Assembly: GCA_037951105.1 (NCBI GenBank)
Contig: JBAMJV010009314.1
Coordinates: forward strand, 62,001 to 126,000
Length of the DNA stretch: 64,000 nt
From: Echinarachnius parma
Taxonomy: Eukaryota > Echinodermata > Echinoidea > Clypeasteroida > Echinarachniidae
Direction of reading: 5' to 3'
The notes under the pieces were generated by a model. The model saw nothing but the letters and a program-made list of their open reading frames with translations, was not told the origin of the DNA and made no database searches. Position 1 is the stretch's first letter; each line of letters begins with the position of its first letter. This document shows positions 23,266 to 36,500 of this stretch, in pieces. The position numbers and the translations under genes were made by a program.

Positions 23266-24665
23266 ACTCTTCGGACAGTAACTGTTATGTACATTATTGG
23301 ATGTGCGAGGTCGGGTTCAGCAAAGTCAGAGGCACATCCAAAGATGGCATCAGTAATCTTTTATTGAATGCTTTCCAAAGTGAAGACACAAAGAAGTGAA
23401 GATATATTATCGTCCGAAAAGACTGCATACAGAACTCCATCTGTGTCAGTAATGTCCTGCAGACCCAATATGAGCTGCATTGACGACGTTTATGGAACCG
23501 CATGTTATTGGCACCTGTGTGTAGTGGTAATAAATCAAACCAGGTGAACCAATCTTCGCTGGGCCATTTACATTATAATCACGGGATGAACTTAATAATT
23601 ATGCAGTAAATGCGATCTTCCCACTTAAAGGCATGTGTATTAAAGGGACTTAGTAACATTGTCCAAATCCTCAAAATAAAATTGTAATTCTAGCGGTTCC
23701 TTTATACCTTGTTGTATTCGTATTAACAATAAAATCATGGGACAGCTTTCGGTTTTTCAAATTTCCCTTTCATTACAAAGATATGTATGATTGAAGTATT
23801 TAGATAAGAAAATCTCCGGGCGAGATTTTCATACCTGTACAAAGTGAATGCAGTGAGTTGGTGAATATCACCCAATATCACTTTGCATTTTCGCTCATTA
23901 CTTGGGCATACATTGTCCATTTGACCTGAAATTTTCACACAATACCCTGAGGACATATGAGATAACAACAGTATACATTGCATCAACCATTCATCAGTTT
24001 TTGCACATCTCAACAAAGTTACTAGATCCCTTTAAACCCTACGGAGTATTCGTATTTTGTGCCTGTACTGCTTCCATCGCCATTGAACACAGAACTCGCT
24101 GGTGGTAAACGTCGTTTTGACAATACGGGTACATTTAACAAAAAACGAATTCCCGACGTAAAAGTATATTCAATATTTAAAAAAATTGATCATCATAATC
24201 CTTATCAACAACACCCACTACAGGTAGGCTGCCAGTTACTCGATATTGATTATCCCTATTGGATGTCTGCTCAAGGGAAATGTTTCCAAGGAATCTCAGT
24301 TCGCAGGTTGAATCTGATCCTCTGCAGAGCACGAGTCTGTCCAGAGGCGATGGGGCGATGTTCAGGATCTTGTTCTCATTAGGGCTTCCTCCAGGTTCTT
24401 CAGGATCGGTGCCCTCCTCGCGCAGGAGGGTCAGGTCCTCATCCAACTGATAGATCCTGGAGACACCTCCCACGTAGAGGAACTTGGTGCCACTGGCGTT
24501 GCTGACTACGAAGTGGTTGAACTCAAACCCAGGATGCGCGGTGAAATTAAACGACGCCAGTCTGTCTCCCCCGGACTCCTCCGCACATCGAACGAAGCTA
24601 GGCGCAAGTAGTATCATTGTCACCATGGCAATCATGCTTGTAATGACGAACGAGTCTTCCATCAT
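23266..24665 (-). pseudogene. Plexin-type N-terminus (signal peptide + sema domain), broken
   Basis: Minus-strand reading starts ATG ATG at 24665 with a signal peptide (MIAMVTMILLAPSFVRC) and a sema start: FNHFVVSNASGTKFLYVGG, SRIYQLDEDLTLL, CELRFLGNISL, then GSLPVVGVVDKDYDD. A frameshift at the T7 run near 24180 breaks it; the sema pattern resumes in another frame (VPVLSKRRLP, KYEYSVG). A TTAA-flanked element (23640-24035) interrupts the exon there. Beyond it come IYYHYTQVPITCGS, NAAHIGSAG, a further frameshift, then DTDGVLYAVFSDDN and SLLCVFTLESIQ followed in frame by TAA, to a consensus donor gtaagt at 23265. Plexins often encode most of the sema domain in one large first coding exon, which fits. 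Plexins are cell-surface semaphorin receptors. No further plexin exons are seen leftwards. Homopolymer errors could explain one lesion but not all. Confidence 0.75.
23640..24035. mobile_element. Family A element inside the plexin exon
   Basis: Complete 396-bp copy with TTAA at each end. Plexin reading stops at one edge (KYEYSVG) and possible plexin coding resumes at the other, so the insertion split the exon. Confidence 0.85.
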
Positions 24666-24886
24666 GTCCGTAATGAAGATGAGTCGTGTCTGTTCAAAGG
24701 AAAGGGTGACGTACCAAGGGCGTCGATTTCTTCTCGCCATTGGGGGGGGGGGGGGATGATACGTCATTTTGACCATCTCTGGCATGTCTGGCGAGGGAGC
24801 GAAGCGACAACCCAGCAGCGTGCCCTGGTTGTTATGACTGAGGGGGGGGGGGGGGGGGATAGGAGGCCCCAGAAGCTTTGCATTTA

Positions 24887-25430
24887 GCTGTTTAGAAATT
24901 GGAAGATTATTAAGTGCACATTGCAAGCATCATGTTATGAGGTGGGCTTTGTCCCAGATGAACTTTAGCCTGATAGATACATATATAGATTGCAAGCATT
25001 CTGATGGAACCCTGAATAGCATCAGTCAAGTGATACCCACATTGGGAAGCTTATTGGGGGTCCAGGGGGCGGAGCCCCCGGAAGCTTTGGGATTTGTAAT
25101 ATCCAGATATAAATATGTTGTCTATATGTAAATATACAGTTAACTATTCTTTAGTTAGTTAGCTTTAGATTTAGCTGTTTAGAAATTGGAGATTATTATC
25201 AATGCATATTGCAAGCATCATGTTATGAGGAGGGCTTTGTCCAAGTATGGATGAACTTTTAGCCTGATAGATACATATATTGCAATCATCCTGGTGGAAC
25301 CCTGAATAGAATAAGTCAAGGGATACCCACATTGGGAAGCTTATTGGGGGTCCAGGAGGCGAAGCACCCGGAAGCTTTGGGATTTGTAATATCCAGAAAT
25401 AAAGATGACTTTTGTCTATATGTTAATACA
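24887..25430. repeat. Two tandem copies of a roughly 270-bp unit
   Basis: Copies at about 24887-25150 and 25168-25430 share agctgtttagaaattgga, acccacattgggaagctt and ggaagctttgggatttgta. Upstream of the plexin relic; non-coding. Confidence 0.75.
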
Positions 25431-25607
25431 AAATACAGTTAACTATTGAATAGTAAGCTCAATTTTAATGAGCGAAGCACTATCAAAAGTGGTACTATAT
25501 TAACAACTTTCACATTATGAATGAGAGGGGGCAATGCTCCTTTATTTCAATGTTGTTATATATTTTTGAACCCCAAGTATTGGGGTGGGGGATAATAATA
25601 CAGGCCA

Positions 25608-25642
<35 letters not shown>

Positions 25643-26457
25643 ACCTGAAATATTGGGGGGATATATCCCCCATCCCCTCGTGATCGACGCCCATGTGACG
25701 TACGTATGGGAATCTTCATGAACAGAAACCTAAGCAGAATCACGTAGGTCTTTGAGGTGAAGGGTTATAGGGATATATTGGATGAAGTATCATAATTGTA
25801 ATACTTCTGACTACAATCGCAAAGCGTCCTGGAACACTTTAACATTCAATCTTATATTAATATCAATCAATTTATTGTTTGAGAAAAAAAATCACGATAT
25901 TTTCAGTTACCACAAGCTATGCAACAAGATTAAAAAGTGCTACCGCCCCCAGTAATTTGGTTTGAATTTGACAAAGTTAGTGGATCACTTCTTTATAAAA
26001 CATAATAGTGAGAATATATTAAGTTCAATCAGTATCATCTTAACACTTTAATGTATGCACAGTATGCACAGTATAAAAGGTTTTTCCAAAGTATGTTCTG
26101 ACGCAGGCATACACCAGGCAATGAGAGGAGTGTGACAACTGCAATGTACTCAGGCTGCATTCGAGTCATCGTACATTAAACTTCCTCGAGTTTTAAGGTT
26201 GTTTGCCCCAAACAAGTATAATTCGAATATAATTTCTACGTTGACGAGTCAAGCGGCAAAACAATAACTGGTCTAACTTATAATCTTTAAAACAAAACAT
26301 GAATAAGGTACAAAGTCGTGTTGAGTTAGGGCATTCATGCAAAGCTTCATTTCATAACTTACACAGAAGCTATGACGTCATAAAAATCTATTTTTATAAT
26401 TTCTCAATTTGAACTTCATTTTCCGAAAGAGCATCAAAAATAATGTCCATAATGTCG

Positions 26458-26660
26458 AAAATCAATTGAATATGTTAAGTATAGGCTGAGATATGCCCAT
26501 CCGAATTATTGTGTGTTTTTTTTCCAATAGGCAATCAGTGTTATAGTGCTCTGGTTCATACATTTATGAACCAGAGCACTATAACACTGATTGCCCATTG
26601 AAGTAAAATTCATTCGGATGGCTATATCACAGCCAATACTTAACATATTCAATCGATTTC
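26458..26660. repeat. Hairpin with a perfect 31-bp stem
   Basis: Inner arms 26530-26560 and 26565-26595 are perfect complements around loop catt; outer arms to 26458 and 26660 also pair imperfectly. Confidence 0.85.
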
Positions 26661-26916
26661 CAATTAGTTATTGTTATACGCAGACAACTATGATTTTCAA
26701 TGTATTTTTATATTTGTTATACTAGATGAAGCCCCATAAAGTATAGAAATTCATTCGTCCATATTCATCTAATATGATGGGCTCACATCCAATTTTCAAA
26801 AACATTGACATTTGCAGATTTATTTTCTAACTTAACAAATGCAATAATATTGCCTATAGTGTGGGCACTAATAATATTGTGATCCTCATCTCTTACAATT
26901 TTACATACATGCCCCG

Positions 26917-27216
26917 AGTGTGTTTCACAATGATTCAACGTTGAACTTTACTCTAAGTCAATTGGACCTAACTATTATGGAAAGTCGTTCGTTTCTTTGT
27001 ACATTTTGTTGAAAGGCATACGTTTTGATTAAAAAAAACACAGTAATAATTTGTTATTATTAAGGAGCCTTGAAGATATTGATAGTCATGTTTGTTTAAT
27101 AGCAGTCTCAAATAATTGCATTTTGGGGGGCTTTTCAATATATGTTTTATTCCAAGCCTACAAGTGGTCAACCATCATTTTAAGTTCAACTTAGTATCTT
27201 TGTGAAACACCCCCAG
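26917..27216. mobile_element. Family C short TIR element
   Basis: Ends gtgtttcacaatgatt and atctttgtgaaacaccc, with ttatggaaagtcgtt inside. Other copies at 36257, 45911 and 49945. Confidence 0.65.
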
Positions 27217-27504
27217 GCGATTAATGGCATCCGTATACAGTGTCAACTTATCTTGTTTTGTTATCCTCTGGATGTTTGTATGTATAACGGCTGTATACAA
27301 ATGATGTGTTCCTTTGTCATATTAAGCCTAATTATTTACCCGATATGATCCAAAGACGTAACAAGAAATATAACAGAGTCAAATGTATTGATTATAATTC
27401 TGTCATTTATTTCACTTCAAGGCTGACAGTGTACAAACAGCACGGACAATCGGCAAATATAGTAGTAGCATGCAGTGGTTTGACAATAAATAATATGATA
27501 AAAA

Positions 27505-27892
27505 TTAAAGGGACTTAGTAACATGGTCCAAATCCTTAAAATCCAATTGGAACTCTAGCGGTTCCCTCATACCTTGTTATATTCGTATTAATAATAAAAT
27601 CATGGGACAAGTTTCGGTTTTCAAATTTCCCTTTGTTTCGTTAAAAAGATATTTACGATTGAATTGTTCAGATGTTAAATTATCCACTGGATCGTCAAAA
27701 CCGTGTACAAAGTGAGTGCAATGAGTTATTGAATATCACTTTGCCTTTTTGCTCATTACTCGGCCATATAACGTCCATTTGATGTCCATGTTCACACACT
27801 ACCCTGTGGACGTATTAGATAACAACAATATATATTGTACCAACCATTTATCACTTTTTGCACATGTCAACAAAGTTACTAGATCCCTTTAA
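27505..27892. mobile_element. Family A element
   Basis: Full-length copy with TTAA ends and the standard internal motifs (caagtttcggttttcaaat, gttactagatccc). Confidence 0.8.
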
Positions 27893-28734
27893 CACAAAAA
27901 TCATAGTTGCGTTATAAAATATTAACTATCATTTGTTCCTATGCTTTATTGATTATGATAACTTCATTCAAATTAAGTTGCTTTATATGGTTGTGAACAT
28001 GCTGTGTACAAAGTTTCATCATAATTATTGTGCACATTTTCTGTTGAAAACAAAATGTATAAACAACTTTGGTATTAATACTTGTTTTCACTACTAGAAT
28101 AAGTAATTGATCAATTGTACAATGTAAAAGTTACTTTGCTTCTTTGGTGTATACCTTTATTTGAACAATTATTAATTTTCTTGTTTTGAAAAGGTGTGGA
28201 AATAAAACAAAATATTTGAACGTAACCAAAATAATGAAATAGTGATTATACCCAACATACCAAGTTTATATCTTATTTGTTGTATCACGCATTTTCACGA
28301 ATATTATTACATTATGGAACAAATTAATGTTGTTGTTTTTAGATCGTTAATATGTTAATGAAGAATACTTTACTTAAGAAGAGTACGTTAATTAAATTTA
28401 TGTTATTATTAGCTGTTACTTATAGGGTCATATAAGATGTAGTGATATAGAACACTCCTATATGTCTCAATGCAATATAAATGCACTCGAGAAATTCAAA
28501 ATGTATTGGTGTATATTCTGGTATATAAAAAACATGCACTATTTGTATAATATTCTTGCCAATATCATTCAGTTCCGACAAAGTCCGGAATAGATTTATC
28601 ATCAATGTTCTTTCACGGCAGTGCTCTCATTTTGTGTTTATAATCCGTTGTGAATTTGTCTGCTTGTTTATTACAATTGTTTAGCATTATAATTTTGATG
28701 TACATTGACAAACATAATGAAATAGATACGAAAT

Positions 28735-29145
28735 TAAATTTGAACACCATGCGAGGTTTTATGAACAAATAGCAAACATGCAAGCAAGGTATTAACAGTC
28801 GTGGTAGGATGCGTGGAACGTGTCTTTTTTTTGATGAACCCAGTCATACGCAGGAAATCCCCATCAGCACTGAACTCCAATATTTGTGCCCGTGCCTGTA
28901 TACAAATAAAAAGAATAAAGTTATCACATTTAGCATGTCGATGTTACAACTATGATGTATAATAACGATTAGAATACCATCATGTAAATACGAAATCTAA
29001 TTTAAATACAGTGAAACTTGAATAAGCACGTTGGTAAACAAAGTAACCACATAGGGGATGCGTCAAACATGTCTGTTTGATGAGCTATGGGACTTAATAT
29101 CTGATATCTGTACCCATGCCTTTATGAGATAAGGACAAGTTATCA
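28735..29145. repeat. Diverged tandem pair upstream of a family A fragment
   Basis: About 28735-28935 and 28990-29145 share ggatgcgt...tttgatga and aagttatcacattta. On the minus strand the first has an acceptor-like tttgtatacag before an open stretch (ARAQILEFSADGDFLRM) vaguely like an NHL repeat; not called as coding. Confidence 0.4.
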
Positions 29146-29149
29146 CATT

Positions 29150-29370
29150 TAAAGTGCTCTAGTATTAACACTGTCCAAATCTAAAAAACTTACTTAGAAC
29201 TCTGGCGGTTCTGTCATACCTTGTTGTATTCGTATTACTAATAGAAGGATTGAACAGGTTTGGTTTTTTGTCAATTTCTCTTTCATTAAACATATATTTA
29301 CGCTTAAAGTGTTTGGATTTGTAATCATCAACTGGAAATATGTAACTGTGTACAAAGTACATTTAGCTTT
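29150..29370. mobile_element. Family A fragment
   Basis: Left half only (ctgtccaaatct, ggcggttctgtcatacc). Further left-end fragments lie at about 4517-4700 and 41145-41245. Confidence 0.55.
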
Positions 29371-29717
29371 GACCATAAAACAAATTGAACGAACAGGAAG
29401 AGAAAACAAGCATTGGTAGTCAATTGGTATGTGCAATTTAAGTTGCATACCGTTGAGTGCGCCCTTTGGCTGCAGTGCCAGAATGCCTTGCTCCGAAGGG
29501 GGCAGAAAGTGCACGTCTAGTGCGGATTGGTTGTGCGTGTGTCCGATGACTGGGGTAATACTATTATTGTAAAGTGCTTACAGATGATTATCAATCATAT
29601 GAGGCGCTATATAAATTGAAACATTATTATTATTATTATAACTATTATTCCAGAACGATCACCCTATGTAGCCAACTTTAGGCAGGTGATATAGCAATCA
29701 TAACTCTTTAAAAAGTC

Positions 29718-29783
29718 TTAGGGTTAGGGCTAGGGTTAGGGTTAAGGTTAGGATTAGGGTTAAGGTTAGGGTTAGGGCTAGGA
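29718..29783. repeat. TTAGGG-like tract
   Basis: About ten units of TTAGGG, TTAAGG and TAGGGC, 31 bp past the lectin stop codon in its 3' flank. Resembles an interstitial animal telomere repeat. Confidence 0.85.
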
Positions 29784-29813
29784 TCAGTTAACTTACTGTT
29801 TAGTTTCTAGTGT

Positions 29814-29940
29814 TTAGCGTTCTGCCCGAATGCTGCACACTGCGGCATTCTCGCGGTAACAGCAGTCAGACCGCGGGCCACTGGGCCCGAGCACGCAGCA
29901 GTCAGCCTGTGTGTTTGTGCTCCAGTCAGGGAAACGCAAG
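29814..29940 (-). CDS. Lectin exon 21: CTLD4 part c and stop
   Basis: 127 nt from acceptor cataatag. LRFPDWSTNTQADCCVLG, RSDCCYRENAAVCSIRAER, then TAA. The match to the ends of CTLD1 and CTLD2 (LRFTNW, AAVC) fixes the frame; the domain is otherwise shortened in the long loop. Confidence 0.87.
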
Positions 29941-32900
29941 CTATTATGAGATTGGATAAAAATAAGGGACAACGACGATCATTGAAAACAGAAAATTGTG
30001 TCAAACTGGTAACATTGATTATTTTGGAGACGATTAATGTGTATATGTTCGTACACGTTTGTACACTGCGGTATTTCTCCGGTAGCTGCAGTCAGCATTT
30101 CGTGTACATAAAACCTATAGTTTATTAATAGAGACTAATTCATTGGATTATCACTTGAAATTAAAACTTGACCTCTAAGGTCGGGTGACTGGTAGCGGCC
30201 CTCCGACCCACACGTCTATCTTAAGAAATCTTCTCCAGACACAATCCTCAGATTTACAATACTTACATCACTAATATTTATCTATTTTTAACCTATAATC
30301 GCATAATACTTTTTGTATTGTAGGTACACATCTAAATGGGTACTTGTGCATGTGAAGTTTTGTTACAAAATTAAATAGAGAGATTATCAATCATTTAAAA
30401 CCATCTTTTGAAAATGTGTGAAAAGTCTAAGGAGTTTTTTTTCAACAGCTGGTTCAAAATTGTTAAATTATTGTGGGGCCCCACAATAACTACAAATGTT
30501 TTTTTCATGGAGAAGTCAGCCGTCTCTGAACCGATTTTGATCAAAATAAAAGTTTATTCTGTCATCAAAAGTGTATGCTCTTTCAAATTTGACACGCAGC
30601 TTTTCATTATTTCAAAAACAATTGTTTTGTGTAGCGCCCTCTATACCAAAGCTCAACTATCCCTTTAATACTTTTACTCATTCTTGTTTCCCTGTACTGA
30701 TCACTTGATCGTCTAAACATACCGGGACTTATTCATTACCTTCTGTTCTTTATTGGGTACTTACTCTCTGAGATCGGGAGACTGGTAGCGGCCTTCGTCT
30801 ACCATGTCATGACACCCAAACCAAACGTCCCTCTCGGAGAAACCCTCCCCGGATACGAAACGGCGGAGTTCTTTGAGGTCTGCGTTGCTGTCTACCACCG
30901 CTAGATTGGCTCCCAACTTGCGACATCTCTGTATGGACAAATGAAATAGTAATGATGAAGGTTGATGATAATGATGATGATGATGATTAGGATGATGATG
31001 ATTATGATGATGATGGTGATTATGTTGATAATGCGTGATTATGAAGATGATTATGATGATGATGGTGATTATGTTGATAATGCGTGATTATGAAGATGAT
31101 GATGATGATGATATAGATCGAGGGGATGATGAATATGCGGATGATGATAATAATGGTGATGATGATGATGGTGATTATGATGGTGATGGTGATTATGATA
31201 AAGATGATGGTGATTATGTTGATCCTGCCTGATTATGGAGATGATGATGATGTTGAGTGGATTATGAAGATGCGGATGATGTTGATAATGATTATGGTGA
31301 TTTGATTATTATGACGGGACTAATGTGATATAGGTAATAGTGTGATGATTAAAGATGAATTCCAGTTTTGGGAAAGAAGCCGAATACATCTATATTGATC
31401 ATTATTGTTGAATAAGTATTGAAATAGGGCTTGTGTGTTAAAATCGGAAACTAAGCATCGTTAAATACAGAAATATCGGAAGAAATCCAATATCCGCCTG
31501 TGAAATTTATAAATCCACCGCCAGTTCGGACCTGTCCACGCCGCTAGCGCTGGGGGAGATATCGACAAGCTGGGGACAAGCCCGTAAAAACGAACACCTC
31601 GTGTACTCGCACGTGGTCATTGTACGTAGCGTATGGGCGATTCCGAGTTGGCGATCTCTATCTGCAGCAGATCAAGTTATAATTTTGCAAACATATCAAT
31701 TAGTAGGCGGTTTCTTGGCAAAATTTGGATAATCCTATATTAGTACAATTATATTCTTTCACATTATTGGTAATAAGAGCTTCCATTTCATTTTTTTGAG
31801 AGGGGGGCGTTTCCAAAACTGGCCTTTACCTTTAAGTATAATCACACCAATCACCGAGCATAATATACATTTTTTTTCTAGTGACATAATTTTTTTTTAT
31901 AGAAATGTGGAATATAACTATACTAAACCACAAAGACTTATATTACGTCACGGCACCATTAATTTGATATACTAGCAAAAAACAATCCGTTGATGTAATA
32001 TCATACGCATTGATAGTCTACATACCTTCTCGCGATTTTCCCAGAATTGTTGATCTTTAAGAAGACGGAAGCAGGTCCGTCCCACCGCCTTGAACCCTGA
32101 CGGACAATCAACAGCTGGGTCTAGAGAAGGCAAAGATGAATGCAAAACTAACGTCAGTAATTAAAATAGTTTGGAAACACATAATTATTATCAATAGTAT
32201 CGGTGAAAGGATTAGGCCTACTAACGACCAACAATAGTGTTGCTTCCTTGGGGGAGGGTGGTATTGGCTCCCTTGACAGCAATAATTCATTATGAGTTTT
32301 GAAATTAAATTTTCTAGCACTATCCCCGAAAAAATACCAACAGTCCTTCTCAGGACTCTCCAATCCCTCCGGTCTCACATGGTGCAGCCGGATGCCGACT
32401 GTTTACATTACGCAAAGTGTTTGCTCTTGTATTCTTATTTACATCTTGTGTTGATTCATTAATTTCATTCCACTGGCTCTTATTTCCATGCTAAGTCTCT
32501 ATTTAAATTCACCCTTTCTGAAAAATGTTTTAATATTTTGTTCTTCTGAGTTGTATTGTCAAAATGTACTAAATTAATCCTTTATATCTAGAGACAGTTT
32601 AGCTGCTTGACACCGAGATGATACTAAATAAAACAAACTCCCCATTCATATTCAAACGCACAAAGAAACTTTCAGTAATAAATGGGATAACTAGTTTACC
32701 CGCTTGGCCTATGTTCGTGCTGGACTCTTTTTGCACCTCACAGAGCGCTGGCAATCGGTCATAGCAGCACTGCATCCTCACACTTCGTGACCCTATGGTG
32801 CCACAGTCCCCTCTACCAGCTGGTGCGTTGCGATTGAAATAACCAAGCCTAAAAACAAACAAAAATAACGTATTAAAACACGTGTAGCAATAACGGTATT

Positions 32901-32998
32901 ATTATTATTATTAGTAGTAGTAGTAGTAGTAGTAGTAGTAATATTATTAGTAGTATTATTATTATTATTATTAGTAGTAGTAGTAGTAGTAGTAGTAC

Positions 32999-33048
<50 letters not shown>

Positions 33049-33061
33049 ATAATAACAGTCG

Positions 33062-33093
<32 letters not shown>

Positions 33094-33097
33094 CAAA

Positions 33098-33146
<49 letters not shown>

Positions 33147-33203
33147 AGACAAGCAATCAGTCAGTAAACCAATTAATCAATCTAGTGTAATCAATCAATA
33201 TAC

Positions 33204-33256
<53 letters not shown>

Positions 33257-33276
33257 AATTGATTGATTGCTAGCTA

Positions 33277-33327
<51 letters not shown>

Positions 33328-33373
33328 GATGATTGAATGAATGATTGAATGATTGATTTATATATATATATAT

Positions 33374-33411
<38 letters not shown>

Positions 33412-33422
33412 CTAGATTGCTA

Positions 33423-33469
<47 letters not shown>

Positions 33470-33525
33470 GATTGAATGAATGATTGAATGATTGATTTAT
33501 ATATATATCGATTGATTGATTGATG

Positions 33526-33563
<38 letters not shown>

Positions 33564-36500
33564 GATGATTGATTGATTTATTGATTGATTGATCTAGTGA
33601 TTGATTAATTGATAATAATCGATACTAATAACAATGGATGATGATGATGATAATAAAGTTGATCAGGTAAATGAAAAGGACAAAGAAAAAAGAATAACAC
33701 TCACCTGTCTAGGCGAGCAGTTTGATATGACCCTTCTTTCACTTGGTCATGAAGGTTGAACCAGGCTGGAGTACCATCCCCATTGTCCTCATTGAATCGG
33801 TCCAAGATCGCCGCCCCCTTGGCGTTCTCAGCACTGGCCAGTTCCCCTCCGAGTTTCCTGCACGTCTGTGATAACAATATATCATTTTCAAAATGCGACC
33901 TGTCACCACAAAACTATGTTCATAGAGAAGTAATACTTCATTTTTTAAATTTTGTTTGTGATTGCTAAAAAATCACAACTTTCAGGTGATATGTAACTTG
34001 TAACAGCAACCTTATACAAACAGGGTCAGAAATCCAGCAAAGTCAAGGGCACTGAGCTGACAGAGAAAACTATTTAGTTTGTCAATATTCCTAGCTTTAC
34101 AAATGTCGGCTAGCTATTAAAGGGATCTACATGTGCAAAAAGTGATGAATGGTTGATGCAATTATTGTTGTTAGCTCATAATTGTCCACAGGGTATTGTG
34201 TGATAATTTCAAGTCAAATGGACGTTGCATGGCCAAGTAATGAGCGAAAATGCAAAGTGATATTCACTAACTCACTGCACTCACTTTGTACACGGTTTCA
34301 AAACTCCACCAGAGGTTTTTTTCTTATCTGAATACTTCGATCGTACATATCTTTGTAACGAAAGGGAAATTTGAAAAACCGAAACCTGTCCCATGATTTT
34401 ATTGTTAATACGAATACAACAAGTTATGAGATGATGAGGGAAGCGCTAGAATTAAAATGTTATGTTCAGGATTTGGACAATGTTACTAAGTCCCTTTAAA
34501 GGTTTTGTGGGTGCAGATAACAAATGTGGCCTTTACCTATTGCATGCGGAATGTGGTGCATTATGCATACATTGATTATAACCATTTGGTTGGGTATTTC
34601 AGGTTCGAATAGGTAAACATGCATCGGCAATACTGGTTTGTTCATTTGTGTTGAGATTTATTTTAGTAGAATTTATATGTTACGTTTTACTTTTAAGATA
34701 CTATCTTTTCTTTGAATGAAATGTTATGAATTGTGCTGCTTCTTTATAATTAAAATTCGTTCTCAAAATTTTCCTTCACACTTACATTTGATCAAGATTT
34801 AATTACATTATGCATAGTTTATATTGAGTCGTAGCATCGCATATCATTCTGCCATTTAACTCTATAAAACATCAACCAAATACAGAATAGTGTTAATTTG
34901 GCCATACATTCTACCTTTATTTGAGTATCAAAGAATCCTGGATCGGCGATGTAGCGGAGGCATCGGCCTTCGTATGTGGTAAAGCCTGGTGTGCTGCAAC
35001 TGCCCGGGTCTGAGCCAAAAGAAAGAATGAATTTGGTGGGAAGTTATTGGGAGAAAATGATAGTATTTCATCATTTGCTGCCATTCAAACAAGAAAACGG
35101 AGAAAAAGCCTTCAGAAACAACGAGCTTAGTTAAAAAAACAAACATACGCTTCACGCTCAAACATATCAACGCTTCTCAACAAAAGGCATTACGTAACAT
35201 ACGTCGTGCATATCATGTTGTTACACACCCGCATCGTATTCACGTACATAGAACAAGACGGAAACAAGTACTAAAGACTAATCACCATTATAACAAAAAT
35301 GTATAGCGTATCAAAACAAATTTATGTACAGGAAACATTTATGACGAAATGACAGGGTGCACATCAACCCTGGACACTTATAAGAAACTGCTAAAAACCC
35401 ACTTATTCGAGATTTAAATATTTGTGTAGATAACTTAAATGATATTATTCCTTAATATGTGCATAATGTAAGTTTGATTTATAGGTTTAAGTTAATTTTG
35501 ATATTGTGATTTTTTGTATTATATTTCTGTATTAGCGCATATAGCTTTTTGTTCATATGATGCGCTATATAAATGTAAGTTATGATTATTATCATTATTG
35601 TTCAGTCAGTTTAAAATGCCCATCGCCCTTCGCCGAATGGAGTGACTTGTGAAGTTGCCAACAAGAAATAGTTATTAGAAATAGACAAATATCACTTTAG
35701 TCCACTGCTTCAATATCATTTCTTTCCTCACAATGTATAGAGCTATTCATGGATTGGTACCAACCTACGTACACAATTTAATCACAATCAAATGAGAGTC
35801 ACAAGCGTCATATATTATTATAGTCGAAGCTCACAAGATCCCGAACTGTTGATATATACCCCTCTGGAACCCTCAATTCTACTGTCGGTGATCGAGCCTT
35901 AGTTTACGCTACTCATAAACTTCGGAATAACTTTCCCATTTGTATTAGACGGTCTCTAAGTAAAGAAACATTTGAAACACAGATACAACAATCTATCTCT
36001 TTAATACATATTTTTACATTGTTATTTGTTCATGTATTGCGCAGTACAGTCATGACAGTATACTGATAATAGTGCTTGCACAATTTTTAGTATACGTTAT
36101 TATATATTATTAGTCGTATTTCCCGTGTTACCTTTAACATATGTGTATTGTGATGAACAAGTTATAAATGTTACTTCTTATGAAATACTAATACAGATGA
36201 ACTGTTATGCTACCCTTTCCATGTCATTGTTATAACAGTTGCATGGCGTGACTCATGGGGGTGTTTCACAAAGACTAAACGTTTAATTTAGCTCTAAGTT
36301 GGACCTTACTATTATGGAAAGCCGTTAGCTTCTTGATTAAATTGCTGGAACAGTCCATTTTAAAAAGCATACAGTATGATAGAAATGAGTTAATTTTGTT
36401 ATCATCAAGGAGCCTTGAAATAACTGATATAACTTTTTACTAGAAATTTCAAACACTTGCATTCTTTTGCGTTTGAATATGTTTTAATTCAAGGCTACAA

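Larger units (their letters stand above)
24666..29813. other. Region between the plexin relic and the lectin gene
   Basis: Beyond the tandem unit, a C34 tract (25608-25642), a hairpin and family A and C copies, the rest is AT-rich sequence with no exon I can support. Confidence 0.55.

Noticed and set aside
24235-24240. Possible donor gtaact ending the plexin exon early
   Set aside because: Sema-like coding clearly continues past it (GSLPVVGVVDKDYDD, then VPVLSKRRLP).
31035-31232. Acidic Asp-rich open frame
   Set aside because: Product of the (GAT)n microsatellite.
32793-33065. Thr/Asn-rich open frame
   Set aside because: Translation of the trinucleotide microsatellite running into lectin exon 18 in the wrong frame.
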